NCBI GenBank assembly: GCA_030272155.1
Contig: CP126196.1
Coordinates: 5,208,501-5,272,500, forward strand
From: Tetradesmus obliquus
Lineage: Eukaryota; Chlorophyta; Chlorophyceae; Sphaeropleales; Scenedesmaceae
Direction: 5' to 3'
DNA: 64,000 nucleotides
Part shown: in pieces, positions 12,215 through 22,854 of the stretch
Layout: each line of letters starts with the position of its first letter
Position numbering within the stretch: the stretch's first letter is position 1
Translations under genes and position numbers: made by a program
The notes under the pieces: generated by a model
Told to the model about the DNA's origin: nothing
The model's input: the letters and a program-made list of their open reading frames with translations, nothing else
The model's database searches: none

Positions 12215-13386
12215 CTAGATGTTCGGCCCGCTCAGGTATGAGCCTGCATTACCAGCGCCCTGCTTGCTGCCGCCGAACCGGCCCAGCATGTAAGGCCGTG
12301 CTGCCACCTCCTTCCCCAGCTCCACTGCCGCACTCGGCGCGCGGCTGTTGTTGCGCAGCCCTGCCTTCTCCACGTCGTTCTGCTGCCCCTTCTTGCTGAA
12401 CTTGCGGCAGCAGGAGAAGCCGATGCGCAGCATATGCACCACAAACAGCGCTCCAAACAGCCCAGAGGTAGCCCAGCATAGCAGCACGACTGCGTTGCGC
12501 CACTCGCTGCCTGGGATGGCTGGCCGCGCGCTGTTGGCTGCCCTGGTGTGTGCTGCTGTGATGAATCCGGCCACCAGCCACCAGCCGCAGGCCAGTGCGG
12601 TGAACACAGCGTCCATGACCTTGCCACAGCCGCACATGTTGCAGGTGATGAGCTGCGGCAGCAGCAGCAGCAGCGCAGGCGCAGCAGCGGCAGCACCATG
12701 GTTGAGACCACAAGGCGAGTCAGCGACTGCGGTATCGTGGCAGCGCTGCTGCTGGCAGGGGCTGCCCTGTACGCACTGTGCTGCTGCTGACGACTGGTGC
12801 TGTGAGCAACATAGGCTTATACTAGCGCACGCGCACATTCACTGCCCTACTGCCCAAGCTGTGCTGCTGCTCACCTGCAGCAGGCCAATCAGGATGGTGA
12901 GCACGATGCTGACTGCTCCCACTGCATAGATGTAAGTGCAGACTGACATGTTCTTGGGGTCAGCACTGGCCAGGCAGAACTTTTGGTTGAGCTTCCACAC
13001 ATCCTGCAGGGACTGAACATTGCCCAGGTTGATTGCAGTGATCGCGATCACTGCCACCGCTGTTCCAATCTGTAAGAAACAAGGCAGCAAGATCGGGTAA
13101 GCAAGTCGCAGAGTCTAAACTTTGTGTGAGTGGCGCTCCCACCTACCTCCCTATGGCCTTCATGCTGCACACACAGCCCCAGCTTGCATAGTCATGCAAC
13201 CATATACGCAATAACTTGAGCAGTAATATGCGCAGGTGAGAAGCTCGCTTAGGCCTTCGAATCCGAGGACCCGCGACATGCACGAGGTGCAGCATCGGAC
13301 TAAAGTGCTGCCCAGAACAACGCAGACGCCTCGCGCACCTGCAGTAGGCTAAGAACTGCAACCAAGCATGCTGTTGCCGCCCTCAT
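12215..13386 (-). CDS. Four-helix (MARVEL-like) membrane protein
   Basis: Three exons join in phase 0: 13386-13339, 13069-12875 and 12652-12215, giving about 226 residues. Four hydrophobic segments are visible. TM1 crosses the first junction (TACLVAVLSLLQ then IGTAVAVIAITAINL). TM2 crosses the second (YIYAVGAVSIVLTILIGLLQ then LITC). TM3 is around FTALACGWWLVAGFITAAH and TM4 around LLCWATSGLFGALFVVHML. A Cys-rich patch (CNMCGCG) follows TM2, and the tail after TM4 is basic and cytosolic-looking (CCRKFSKKGQQ). The 4-TM layout with a short loop between TM2 and TM3 resembles MARVEL/tetraspan proteins, but no family signature fixes the name. The acceptor at 12652 was chosen because it makes TM2 continuous; alternatives upstream would add Ala/Leu residues. 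Function is unknown. Confidence 0.78.
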
Positions 13387-15124
13387 GGTCGCCGCGGCAA
13401 ACTATTGTTGTTGCACTGCTGCTGCTGCAAAGGAAGCAAGCGTGTGGGTGTGTCTCGGGATGTGCACAAAGAAATTTGTGAAAGCAGTCGCTCAATGAAT
13501 CGTGCATGTATTGCAGACGGCAGCCACCATGACGAGCGTCAATAGTTACTAGCACTTGAGACCTCCAGGTGGGTCCCAGCCATCGCGAAATCACGTTCGC
13601 GCACAGTCTTGCACCATAAAAGCGCGGCAAACAACTCTGACAACTGCAATAGTTCGCCCGAACCCCGTCCTGCAGTCATTGCTCCATTTTGGCACTGCAG
13701 TACGGCCACACCTGCGACTCACCCTTGCACCTGCATGGTGCTGCCACCGCCAGGGCCAGGACAACAAAACTAGAACGCCAGCCATCATGTATGCACGATG
13801 CATGCATATGTAGTACCAGTCGCAAGGCAAGGCACTATGCTCAAAGCACTACAGTGAGCTACAGATCTTCACAGACAGTTCTGAAGGATGCAAGGGATGC
13901 ATACTCGAAAGCCGGGTAGTATCAATGCCAGTCGCACCCTGCACCCAGCACAATCCTGGGGCATGCTGTCGGTACGCTGCAGGCCCACAGCACGCAGCGC
14001 TCTACTGTCAACCCCCAGCAGCAAACATATGAGAAGAGCATAGGAACAGCCGCCATACGCATGCAACATGCTCAATTCGTGGCAAGTGGCGCTGGACTCA
14101 CAATCAGAGGGGCAGGTACAGCCCAACCCAGACTGCAAGCCAATATGGGTTCCGCGGTGCGGGGCCCTGCAAGTGCACTCTGCATCAAACAACAGCACCT
14201 GACCGCCATGCATGGCACAGTGACCAAATGGGTGCAAGCATGCATTGAATGTTCCAAGCAACAAGTGCCAGTGCTCTCAAGTTACTACCATGCACAAAAG
14301 AGTGACGCGCTGCACACCCAGCCGCTGCTGTGGCAGCACCGCAGTCAAAGCCTGGAACATCGCACACACGCAGAGGACTGCTCCACATCATGACGGCGAC
14401 TGCAAGCATTGCTAAACATGCATTCACGGCACATTTGAACGTCATTCTCCGACAAACACCGTCTCAGCCCTGCACTGCGGCCCGCCAATCCTGGCGCCCG
14501 CAGCCCACCGCAAACTGTCCTTCCAACCGGCCCAGCAAGTTGCTGGCCAGTTTTTTTTGCTCATCACCAGCACCAACAGCCAGGAAAAAGTGGCAATTTG
14601 GCCACGCTGTGGCCAGATGCCAGCATGCCTCGTCAACAATGATCAACCTACATGTGGAGCACCCAGCCGCTGCTATACACCCGTGCTCCGCTGCTGCTCA
14701 CAAAACGCACCGCCGCTTTCTGGCCAGCCAGCGAGCAAAGGCGGAACAACAGTGCTCGCTCCAAGCGCACATCAGCGACAACAGCTGATGCAGTAGCTCC
14801 ACCTGCGTCAACTCAAGGTGTGCGTCAAATCAATCCAATGACACCAGGCATCCAACAAGCCTGCAACCAGGCTCTTGCAAAAAGCAGCTGCCACCTCATG
14901 TAGCTGCCTCCTTTTAGCAGCACCATGCAGCACAAGCGCAGCAGTTGCCATCGAATCAAAAATATGTGCTGCTGCATGACCTGCAGGCCATGCAGCCAAG
15001 CAGCTCAGCAGCACGCAGCTGTCGCTGGTCAAAATTGCACACCACAGGAGCCCAAAACTGCGCCAGCGCCGCCAACACCGCCACCAACCGCCCACCCTGC
15101 CCTCACCTGTCCTCCACTCCCTTG
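13387..15124. other. Intergenic region upstream of the membrane-protein gene
   Basis: Sits between the start codon of the membrane-protein gene and the distal 3' flank of the coiled-coil gene. Open frames are short and compositionally unremarkable, with no domain or splice support. I see nothing specific in it. Confidence 0.45.
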
Positions 15125-15535
15125 CAGCACCATCCTGTATGCAGGAGGCAGCTCACCCCACCCCCTTGCCCGGATTACACGCCTTCACACCCTCCCCCCA
15201 GCCACCTCCCCGCCTGCTGCCGCAAACCACAACCACCCTAGCTGTGGACACTGCCCAGCACCCAATCCTGTAGGCAGGAGGCAGCTCAGCCCACACCCCC
15301 TGCCCCCAGTGCCGCCCCCTGCCCTGCCCCCAGCCACCTCCCTGCCTGCTGCCGCAAACCACAACCAACCACCGTAGCTGCGCACTCTGCCCAGCACACA
15401 ATACTGTATGCAGGAGGCAGCCCACACCCCCTGCCGCCAATGCCGACCCTCCTCCCCGCCCTCCCCCCCACCTCCTTGCCTGCTTCCTCACACCACAACC
15501 AACATTTTTTTTTAGCTGCGCACCCTGCCCAGCAC
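15125..15535. repeat. C-rich tandem repeat, about 134 bp x 3
   Basis: A block starting TGTATGCAGGAGGCAGC and continuing through CCACCTCCCTGCCTGCTGCC and CAAACCACAACC recurs with starts near 15136, 15269 and 15405 (period 133-136 bp). It lies 3' of the coiled-coil gene, probably in or just beyond its 3' UTR. Confidence 0.75.
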
Positions 15536-15566
15536 GCAACAGCCTGACAGACCCAGCACCACACAA

Positions 15567-15571
15567 TTACA
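15567..15571 (-). terminator. Candidate TGTAA poly(A) signal of the coiled-coil gene
   Basis: TGTAA on the minus strand about 500 nt after the first stop of the coiled-coil gene and about 120 nt after the last duplicated stop. Supported only by the motif and its position; another TGTAA lies at 15175-15179. Confidence 0.3.
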
Positions 15572-15693
15572 CCGCCAGACAGCCATGGCCAGTCGCCACA
15601 ACTGAGCAACAACGCATGCCAGGTGGCCCAACAGCTCCCCTACAGCAGCAGCAGCCCTGCCTCACACCAGCCCGCACCGCCCGGGCCTGCCAC

Positions 15694-16072
15694 TTACTGC
15701 TGCTTAGCAGCAGGTGCAGCGCTGTCAGCAGCAGCAGCAGCAGTAACACCGCCCACCGCTGCCACGCACTTGCTGATGGTGCCTGCCAGAGCCAGCTTGT
15801 GTGCCCTGACTCAGGCCAACCCACACAGCCTGCCCGCTCACCGCCCGCAGCAGCAGCAGCAGCACTGTCAGCGCCGAGCCACCCCGCCTCAGGCCAAGCC
15901 TCACCACCGGCCGGCTCTCTACTGCTCAGCAGCAGGTGCAGCTCTGTCAGCAGCAGCAGCAGTAGCAACAACCGGCCCGCCGCCGCCCACCGCCGCCATG
16001 CACTCCCTGATGGCGCCTGCCAGTGCCAGCTCGGCTGCCCTCACGTAGACCAGCCCACACCCGCCTGCCCGC
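15694..16072 (-). repeat. Two extra tandem copies of the coiled-coil gene's terminal coding segment
   Basis: Immediately after the first stop (TGA, 16075-16073) the segment encoding LALAGTISKCVAAVGGGG through AAPAAEQ is repeated twice. Each copy carries its own stop at the equivalent place: TAG at 15921-15919 and TAA at 15696-15694. In translation the first copy reads LALAGAIRECMAAVGGGG. The copies lie in the 3' UTR if the first stop is used. Confidence 0.85.
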
Positions 16073-16638
16073 TCACTGCTGCTCAGCAGCAGGTGCAGCA
16101 CCGTCAGCAGCAGCAGCAGCAGTAGCAACAACCGGCCCGCCGCCGCCCACCGCCGCCACGCACTTGCTGATGGTGCCTGCCAGTGCCAGCTTGTCTCCCG
16201 GGGCCACTCCCTGCAGGCCCACCACACTCTTGGCCAGGCACGCCAGCCAGTCCAGCAGCGCCATGTTGGAGGACACCTGAGGAAAGGTGTGACACAGCAA
16301 GAAAGCACAGCAGCAGCGCTGTGGGTCAGCAATGAGCAGCAGGGCATGCTGTGGACACCTGGCCGGGTGTAAGACGCAGCGGCAGGCAGGCACGCCAGCC
16401 AGTCCAGCAGCGCCATGTTGCTGGACACCTGGGGGCGGGTACAGCACAGCAGGAAAGGCAGCAGCAGGGTGATGAGTGAGCAGCAAAAAAAGCAGCAGCG
16501 AAGGTACAGCAGCAAGCAGCGACAGGTGGGTGAGAACTTCAGAGGATGCCTTGTGGCGGGCCAGGGCAGCATGCAAGCCAGTCCAGCAGCGCCATGTTGC
16601 TGGACGCCTGGCGGCAGATGATACACAGTAGAGAAGAC

Positions 16639-16681
<43 letters not shown>

Positions 16682-18855
16682 CAGGTGCGTCAGCACGCCA
16701 GCCAGTCCAGCAGCGCCATGTTGGAGGACACCTGGAGGTGAGACACAGGGAGGGGGGTGGGGGGGTAGAACAGCAGCAGGCACGGCAGAAGAGTGGTGAG
16801 TCAGCTGCTTGGAGATAATGTGGAGGCGGGCCAGGTGAGCATACCGGCCAGTCCAGCAGCGCCATGTTGCTGGATACCTGGGGGGCAGATGCAGCACAGC
16901 AGCAAGCAGCAGCAGCAGCGCAGGCTGTGGGTCAGCAATGAGCAGCAGGGCATGCTGGTGGGCACCTGGCCGGGTGTGAGACAGCAGCGGCACGCATGCA
17001 AGCCAGTCCAGCAGCGCCATGTTGGAGGACACCTGAGGAGAGGTGTGACTCAGCAGCAAGCAGCAGCAGCAGGGTGATGAGTCGGCGCGTCAAACATGTG
17101 AAGGCGGGACACGTGAGCATACCGACCAGTCCAGCAGCGCCATGTTGCTGGACACCTGGAGATTGACACACAGCAGCAAGCGCAGCAGCAGCAAGCAGCA
17201 GCAGGCTGGTGAGTCAGCAGATCCGAGGCTACGCAGCGAGTCGAGCCAGCAGCACAGTAACGTTGTGCAGCAACGACTTCTGAGACGGCGCAGGCTGTAG
17301 GCCCGCAACCTACGAGTAGCAGACAGCACTCACCGAACGCAGCTGACAGACACATGAACGCAACACTGCTGGCAACCCCCGGTGCGTGCGCTGCGCTGCT
17401 GCAGCCACCCAGCTACACGCCGCGTCGCTCCTGCAAGCTTTCAGCATGCAGCCCCGCCACAACCCCTCGCCGTACCTGTGACTCCAGCAGCGTGCGCGGG
17501 TCAGCCTCCACCAGGCTGCCCACGCCCTCCACATCGCCCCGCCAGGCTCCTCGGCAGTCTTATGCAGCCCAACCAAATTGTATGCAGCCCACTCAACATA
17601 CACATACACCCAAATATAACCAAACAAGACGCTCAAACGCAACTGTCCAGCCCCGACCCGCACCTGTGACGCCAGCAGCGCGCGCACGCGTGGGTCAGCC
17701 TCCACCAGACTCCCTCCACCCTCCAAAGCGCCCCCAGGCTCCCCGGCAGTCTTTCGCAGCCCAACCAAATCTCAAGCAGCCCAACCAAAAACAAACAGAC
17801 ATATGAAACATACGCCCCAACATAAAATTACAACGCGGGCCCACCTGTGACGCCAGCAGCGCGCGCACGCGCGGGTCAGCCTCCACCGAACTGCCCCCGC
17901 CCTCCACCGCCCCGTCAGGCTCCCCGGCCGTCTGTTGCAGCCCAACCAAATCTTGATCAGCCCAACCAGTAACAAACAGACATGCAAAACAGACGCCCCA
18001 ACATGATATTCCAACGCGGGCCTACCTGTGACGCCAGCAGCGCGCGCACGCGCGGGTCAGCCTCCACCAGGCTGCCCCCACCCTCCACAGCCCCGCCAGG
18101 CTCCCCGGCAGTGAGCAGCGCCAGCTGCGCAGCAAGCTGCTCGTTGCGCCTTGCCAGCACCGCCAACTCAGCCTCCCTCAGAGCCAGCGCCTGCTTCGCT
18201 TCAGCAGCCACCTTCTCCGCTGCCGCTGCAGCCTCTGCTGCTGCTGCCTCAGCTGCTTGTGCAGCTTCTGCAGCAAGTGTGGCTTCAGCCGCCTTTGCCG
18301 CTTCTGCGGCAATCGCACCCTCTGCGGCGGCGCGTTTTGCGGCCTCTGCTGCGATTGCGGCTTCTGCAGCTGCCTTGCCTTGCTCAGCAGCAGTCGCCTG
18401 CGCCTCTGCAGCCTGCGCTGCCGCGGTGGCCTTCGCAGCTAGCTCCGTGGCTTTCGCTGCTTCTGCGGCACTCGTTTTCACGGCCTCGCTGCGCTGCTGG
18501 TCCTCGGCCGCTGCTGCTGCTGCCGCCACCGCCGCCACAACCTCTGCGGCCGCCATTGCGGCGCGGCTGTTGGCTGCTGCTGCGGCTTCTGCTGTCTCTG
18601 CTGCTGCCAGGGACAGCACCTCCTGCTCGAGTGCAGATACGCTGGCATCAATGTCGCCCCGTGCCGCATCCAGCTGGCCACACACCAGACCCATCTCGCC
18701 AGTGATGTCAGCAAGCACCTAAACGCATGTAGCACAGCAACAGCAGAGCGGCGTGCATGTCAGCGATGGCATGTCAAGGGCAGTGCCGTGATGTCAGCCA
18801 GCACCTGTTTGGGCCCAGCAACAAAATCAGACAGCACGGAAGGAAGGAGACGCAG

Positions 18856-18886
<31 letters not shown>

Positions 18887-19416
18887 CGACATGCATGTCA
18901 GCAGCGGCTTTTCACATACAAGGTGAGGCTGCTTAGCACATGTGACGGTGCTGCCAAACAGCCAAAGACAGCTAGTGCGCACTGCTGCCCCTGCACAACA
19001 AAAAGCTGCTGCCAGCGGCCACACTCACATCGCTCATCAGCCCCACCAGCTGCGCAGCAGCAGCACTGTCCGCCGCCACGCTGCTGCTGCTGCTGCTGCC
19101 ACCAGGCTCTCCCTCATCGCCCTGCAGGCTGGCCAGAGTGCTCTGTGCATCAGCCAGCAGCCCTGCAAGGCCCTGCACATGCTGCTCTGCAGCCTCCAGA
19201 TCATAAAAGGCAGCAGCAAGCCTTGCAATGGTACTGGGGAGCATCTGCTGCAGTCCCAGATCGCAGCTAGCGCCTTCCATTTCAGGTGGAATCTCCAGGG
19301 CCAGGCCGGGTGGGGGCGAGGGAGGCTTGCTGCTGCTGACCAGCTTGGATTCAAAGGAGCTGATGCGCGCGCCAGCTGCCTTGAAAGTGTCTGGCAAAGG
19401 CGGCGCAGGCGGCAGA

Positions 19417-19448
<32 letters not shown>

Positions 19449-19591
19449 GGCGTCCTTGCCTGCAGCAGTGGAAGCTGCACCACTGCTGCTGCTGCTGGCG
19501 CTTGCGCCGGCATCAGCTGATGGAGCGGGGGCGTCAGTTGGAGCCGGGTTTGCGTCGGCTTTTGCGGCGCTGGCTGGCTTGGCGGGCGCAG

Positions 19592-19651
<60 letters not shown>

Positions 19652-20360
19652 GTGGTGCGCTGGGTGCCAGGCTGGCGCTGTGTGCTGCTGCTGCTGCTGC
19701 TGCGTCTGTGGTGGGTGCCTTGGCCCGTGCTGCTGGCGCGCTGTGGCTGCTGCTGACTGTGGGGTGGCTCTGCTTCACTGCAGAGTACTCGCCAAGCCTG
19801 CAGTACCAAATGACACAGCAACAGCGGCAGTTGACCCAGCTGCGCACACAGAGAATGGAGCGCCTCACACAATGCCTGCAATGCAGGTACGCCAATGGCG
19901 TGCCTGCGGCCCCTGAGCTGTGCTCAAACAAGCATGTTTTGCACTTAAGTTCAGCACAGCTGGCTCTCATGCCCAGCCTGGCTGCAGATGCTGCCGTACA
20001 GAGTCAGCAGCATCAATCTGCTGACGCTGCTGACTGCCCTGCTGCAACATGAGGGCCTGCATCCCCTGCACTCTCCCCTGCAGCATGCACCATTTGCATC
20101 CCCTGCACTCTCATAACTTACAGCTGCGCTGCCTCGGTGTTGACTGGCGTTGGTGTGGTCTTGCTCTTGCTCTTGGCAGCAGCGCGCTTGCCACTCCCAA
20201 AGCCGCGCTTTGCCTGGCACACAACAGAGGATGCCCGCTGGCATGCCTATGTGTGCAGAAACACAGTAATGGCGGTTGCACCAGAAGTCCAACGGAGGTA
20301 TTTAAACAAGTAAACAGCGGAAGCAGTACTCACCGCCTGTCTGCGCTGCAAGGAGAGCAT
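16073..20360 (-). CDS. Ala-rich coiled-coil protein, function unknown
   Basis: Minimal model of five exons, all in phase: 20360-20334, 20213-20122, 19797-19029, 18718-18026 and 16276-16073, about 594 residues. The N-terminus is short and basic (MLSLQRRQA, then AKRGFGSGKRAAAKSKSKTT), compatible with nuclear or organellar targeting. Exon 3 has a Ser/Ala/Pro-rich low-complexity region including a Ser run from a CTG tract, then a more ordered part (DTFKAAGARISSFESKLVSS, and helices around FYDLEAAEQHVQGLAGLL). Exon 4 is a long Ala/Glu/Lys coiled coil ending EADPRVRALLASQ. The last exon reads VSSNMALLDWLACLAKSVVG and LALAGTISKCVAAVGGGG. I recognise no catalytic motif. Three further 3'-end copies of exon 4 lie in the last intron; two are 87-nt symmetric exons that would fit in frame, so longer isoforms are possible. 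Divergent from the PP2C gene. Confidence 0.7.
16277..17155 (-). repeat. Six partial copies of the last-exon acceptor + 5' end
   Basis: The acceptor plus codons for VSSNMALLDW recurs with exon starts at 17155, 17032, 16877, 16731, 16607 and 16428 before the real one at 16276 (spacing 123-179 bp). All six keep a usable AG and the SNMALLDW codons, then leave homology within a few codons. Alternate copies read SSN or SSS-type variants, suggesting rounds of duplication of pairs. Confidence 0.88.
17476..17931 (-). repeat. Three copies of exon 4 3' end + donor (TAGEPGG...RALLASQ)
   Basis: Copies at 17931-17845, 17750-17664 and 17558-17476 follow the real exon end at 18026, with a 181-188 bp period. 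The first two are exactly 87 nt, open, flanked by AG and GT, and phase 0 on both sides, so splicing them in would add 29 residues each. The third is 83 nt because of a small deletion and would shift the frame. Confidence 0.85.
18719..18830 (-). repeat. Partial copy of exon 4 acceptor + 5' end
   Basis: At about 18808-18784 a second acceptor followed by GTGCTGGCTGACATCAC copies the start of the real exon 4 at 18718 (VLADIT). It lies upstream of the real exon, matching the pattern of other acceptor-side copies. Confidence 0.7.
18857..18886 (+). repeat. Homopolymer run of 30 G
   Basis: Thirty consecutive G on the plus strand in an intron of the coiled-coil gene (C on its coding strand). Such a run can form quadruplexes and is also a place where assembly length is unreliable. 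Confidence 0.8.
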
Positions 20361-20969
20361 GATCCTGTTGTGTTGTGCTGCTGCTGTGAGCACAGTCCGG
20401 GGTGCCTCAATTACGCCAGGACAATGCCTGCCCAGAACGTAGATATGTGTTGCTGATAGGGTAGGCGTTTATTTACCGCCAAAGAGTGCAGAATAAGGAC
20501 GACGCGGTCCCCGAGATAGGAGGGGAGATGAAACCGCAGCGGAACGCATGCGCTATCAGCAGGCAGCTTGAGCATTCAGCAATCTAGTTCGAGGTTCTTC
20601 AGCTGCAAGTGCATTAATGCGGCAAAGAGGACGTAAAACGACGTGTGACACTGGCATTGACACCCGGTCCGGCAGCTCGGACCAGCAGCTGCGCATTGCA
20701 AACGATTTCATTTGCTCATTGACTAGCTTGATCTTTCATGAACGTGTCGGTAGATCTCAGACGATGATGATGCGGAGCCTGACTGATGGCTTGGACAGAG
20801 AGAACGCGATTGAGATCACTGTGTGATTGCAGTTAAAAACAAAGTACTTTCTGAACACGAAACGTTACGATCAATATCTTGCAGGCGACTGTGCGCATTG
20901 CATACAGTCACCTGTTGGTGAGACCCCTCACCATCAGTGGTTGGTGAGGCTGCTCACTTGCCATCAAGC
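20361..20969. promoter_or_regulatory. Shared divergent promoter region
   Basis: Only 609 bp separates the start codons of the minus-strand coiled-coil gene and the plus-strand PP2C gene, so promoters and both leaders must be packed here. The interval is lower in CAG/CTG triplets than the flanking genes. No specific factor site was recognised; the role is inferred from gene geometry. Confidence 0.5.
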
Positions 20970-22596
20970 ATGCTGCTACGACATGGGCACCACTACGTGC
21001 AGCTTCCTCCTGTTGCACGTATGCCCAACGCAGCAGCTGGTAGCAGCAGGCAGCTGGTCTCTTGGCCCTGCAGCAGACACCCCTGCCTGCTGAAACCGCT
21101 GCAACGGCCTGCCAGCAGCAGCAGGCAACTGCTTTCTGTACAAGCAAAGGTAAAATAGCCTTGCTGTAATGGACTCACCATTGTTATAGCAATAGAATGG
21201 CCATGCCATCAGCAATGGTTGACTGCTGTTTGAGCTTGCTTGCTGAGTCAGCGTGCATTCCTGCAAGTAGCTGGCTTGCCTGCTGGTGAGGCTGGCACGG
21301 CACACCTGCTGTGCTTGCTGAGTCCCAACATGTAACCTGGTTGCATTGCAGGCGGACCGTGACGCGGCAGCGCCTGAGCAGCAGCAGCAGCAGCAGCCTG
21401 GTGCAGCTGCCAAGCAGGTGAAGAAGCTCAAGCAGCTGACAGCGCAGCAGCAGCAGCTGGCTGCTGCGCGCAAGGCAGCAGCCACTGCAGCACAGCAGCA
21501 AGCAGCTGCCCAGCTGCAGCAACCAGCGGCAGCCTTAAAGCAAGTCAAGAAGACGCTTGCAGCAGCAGCAGCAACAGCCGCCAAGCAGGCACCCAGTGAC
21601 GGAGCCAGGCAGCAGCAGTTTGGCCCTCCACCAGCCACAGCAGCTTCACAAGCAGCACGCTCAGCAGTGAAGCAAGTCAAGAAGCGGCTAGGGCAGCTAC
21701 AGCAGCAGCAGTCAAACTCACAGCAGCAGCAGCAGCAGCAGCAGCTGGTGCCGCATGTGCCGCTGTTCGCTGGTGGGCTAGTGCCGCGGGATGGCAGCGG
21801 CGTGGCGCTGCTGCTGGCTGCTGGGCTGGCGGCGGTGGGCGCTGCACGGCTGCTGGCGGGACTGCTGGCACAGCCCAGCAGGGCACAGAGGTGGGTGGGG
21901 TGAAGAGAGGCACCCTGCATTGATTTGCAGCTGAGGGCGATGTGTGGTTGTGGGGGTGTTAGCAGCGGTTGTGTGCTGGTGCTAATTGCTGGGTGAGTGC
22001 TGGTCAGCAGCATGAAGGTCGGCTTTCACAGCAGCAGGTGGGTGTTGTGATGGCTGCTGGGCTGGCGCTGGTGGGCGCTGCGCGGCTGCTAGCAGGACTG
22101 CTGCTACAGCCCAGCAGGGCGCAGAGGTGGGCGGCGGGCGTGCATATCTTCCCTGCATGTATGCACTGCTTTGGTTGATCGCCGTGTGGATGTGGGGGCG
22201 TCAGCAGCGGTGTTTCTTGCCGCTTGGGGCGCTGGGCGAGTGCTGATCAGCAGCAGCATGAAGGTCGGCTTTTACAGCAGCAGGTGGGTGTTGTGATGGC
22301 TGCTGGGCTGGCTGCGGTGGGCGCTGTGCGGCTGCTGGCGGGGCTGCTGATACAGCCCAGCAGGGCACAGAGGTGGGCGGGGTGAAAGAAGAGCAGCACC
22401 CAGCATCAATTTGCAGCGATTGGCGATGTGTGGTTGTGGGGTGTCAGCAGCGGTTGCGTGGTGGTGCTGATTGCTGGGTGAGTGCTGGTGAGCAGCATAT
22501 AGGCCGGCTTGCACAGCAGCAGGTGGGTGCTGTGATGGCAGCGGCGTGCGCAGCTTATTCGTTTTCAAGTTGCCTGTTGGGTCAGCAACCTGACCA

Positions 22597-22652
<56 letters not shown>

Positions 22653-22819
22653 AGGGCTGTGGCTGACCGCAGCCACCTGCAAAACCTAGCTGCTGCTGCT
22701 GCTGCTGCCGGGCCTGGCAGCCTGCTGTCGCTGCCAGCCCCGCTGCTGGGTGGTGCACTGGAAGAGGTGATAGGCTTGTGCCTGTTGACGTTGTCTGTTG
22801 GGTCAGCAACTAATTGTCT

Positions 22820-22854
<35 letters not shown>

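Noticed and set aside
18151..18722. Plus-strand Ala/Pro/Leu ORFs opposite the coiled coil
   Set aside because: Mirror of the Ala/Glu/Lys coiled-coil exon; composition only.
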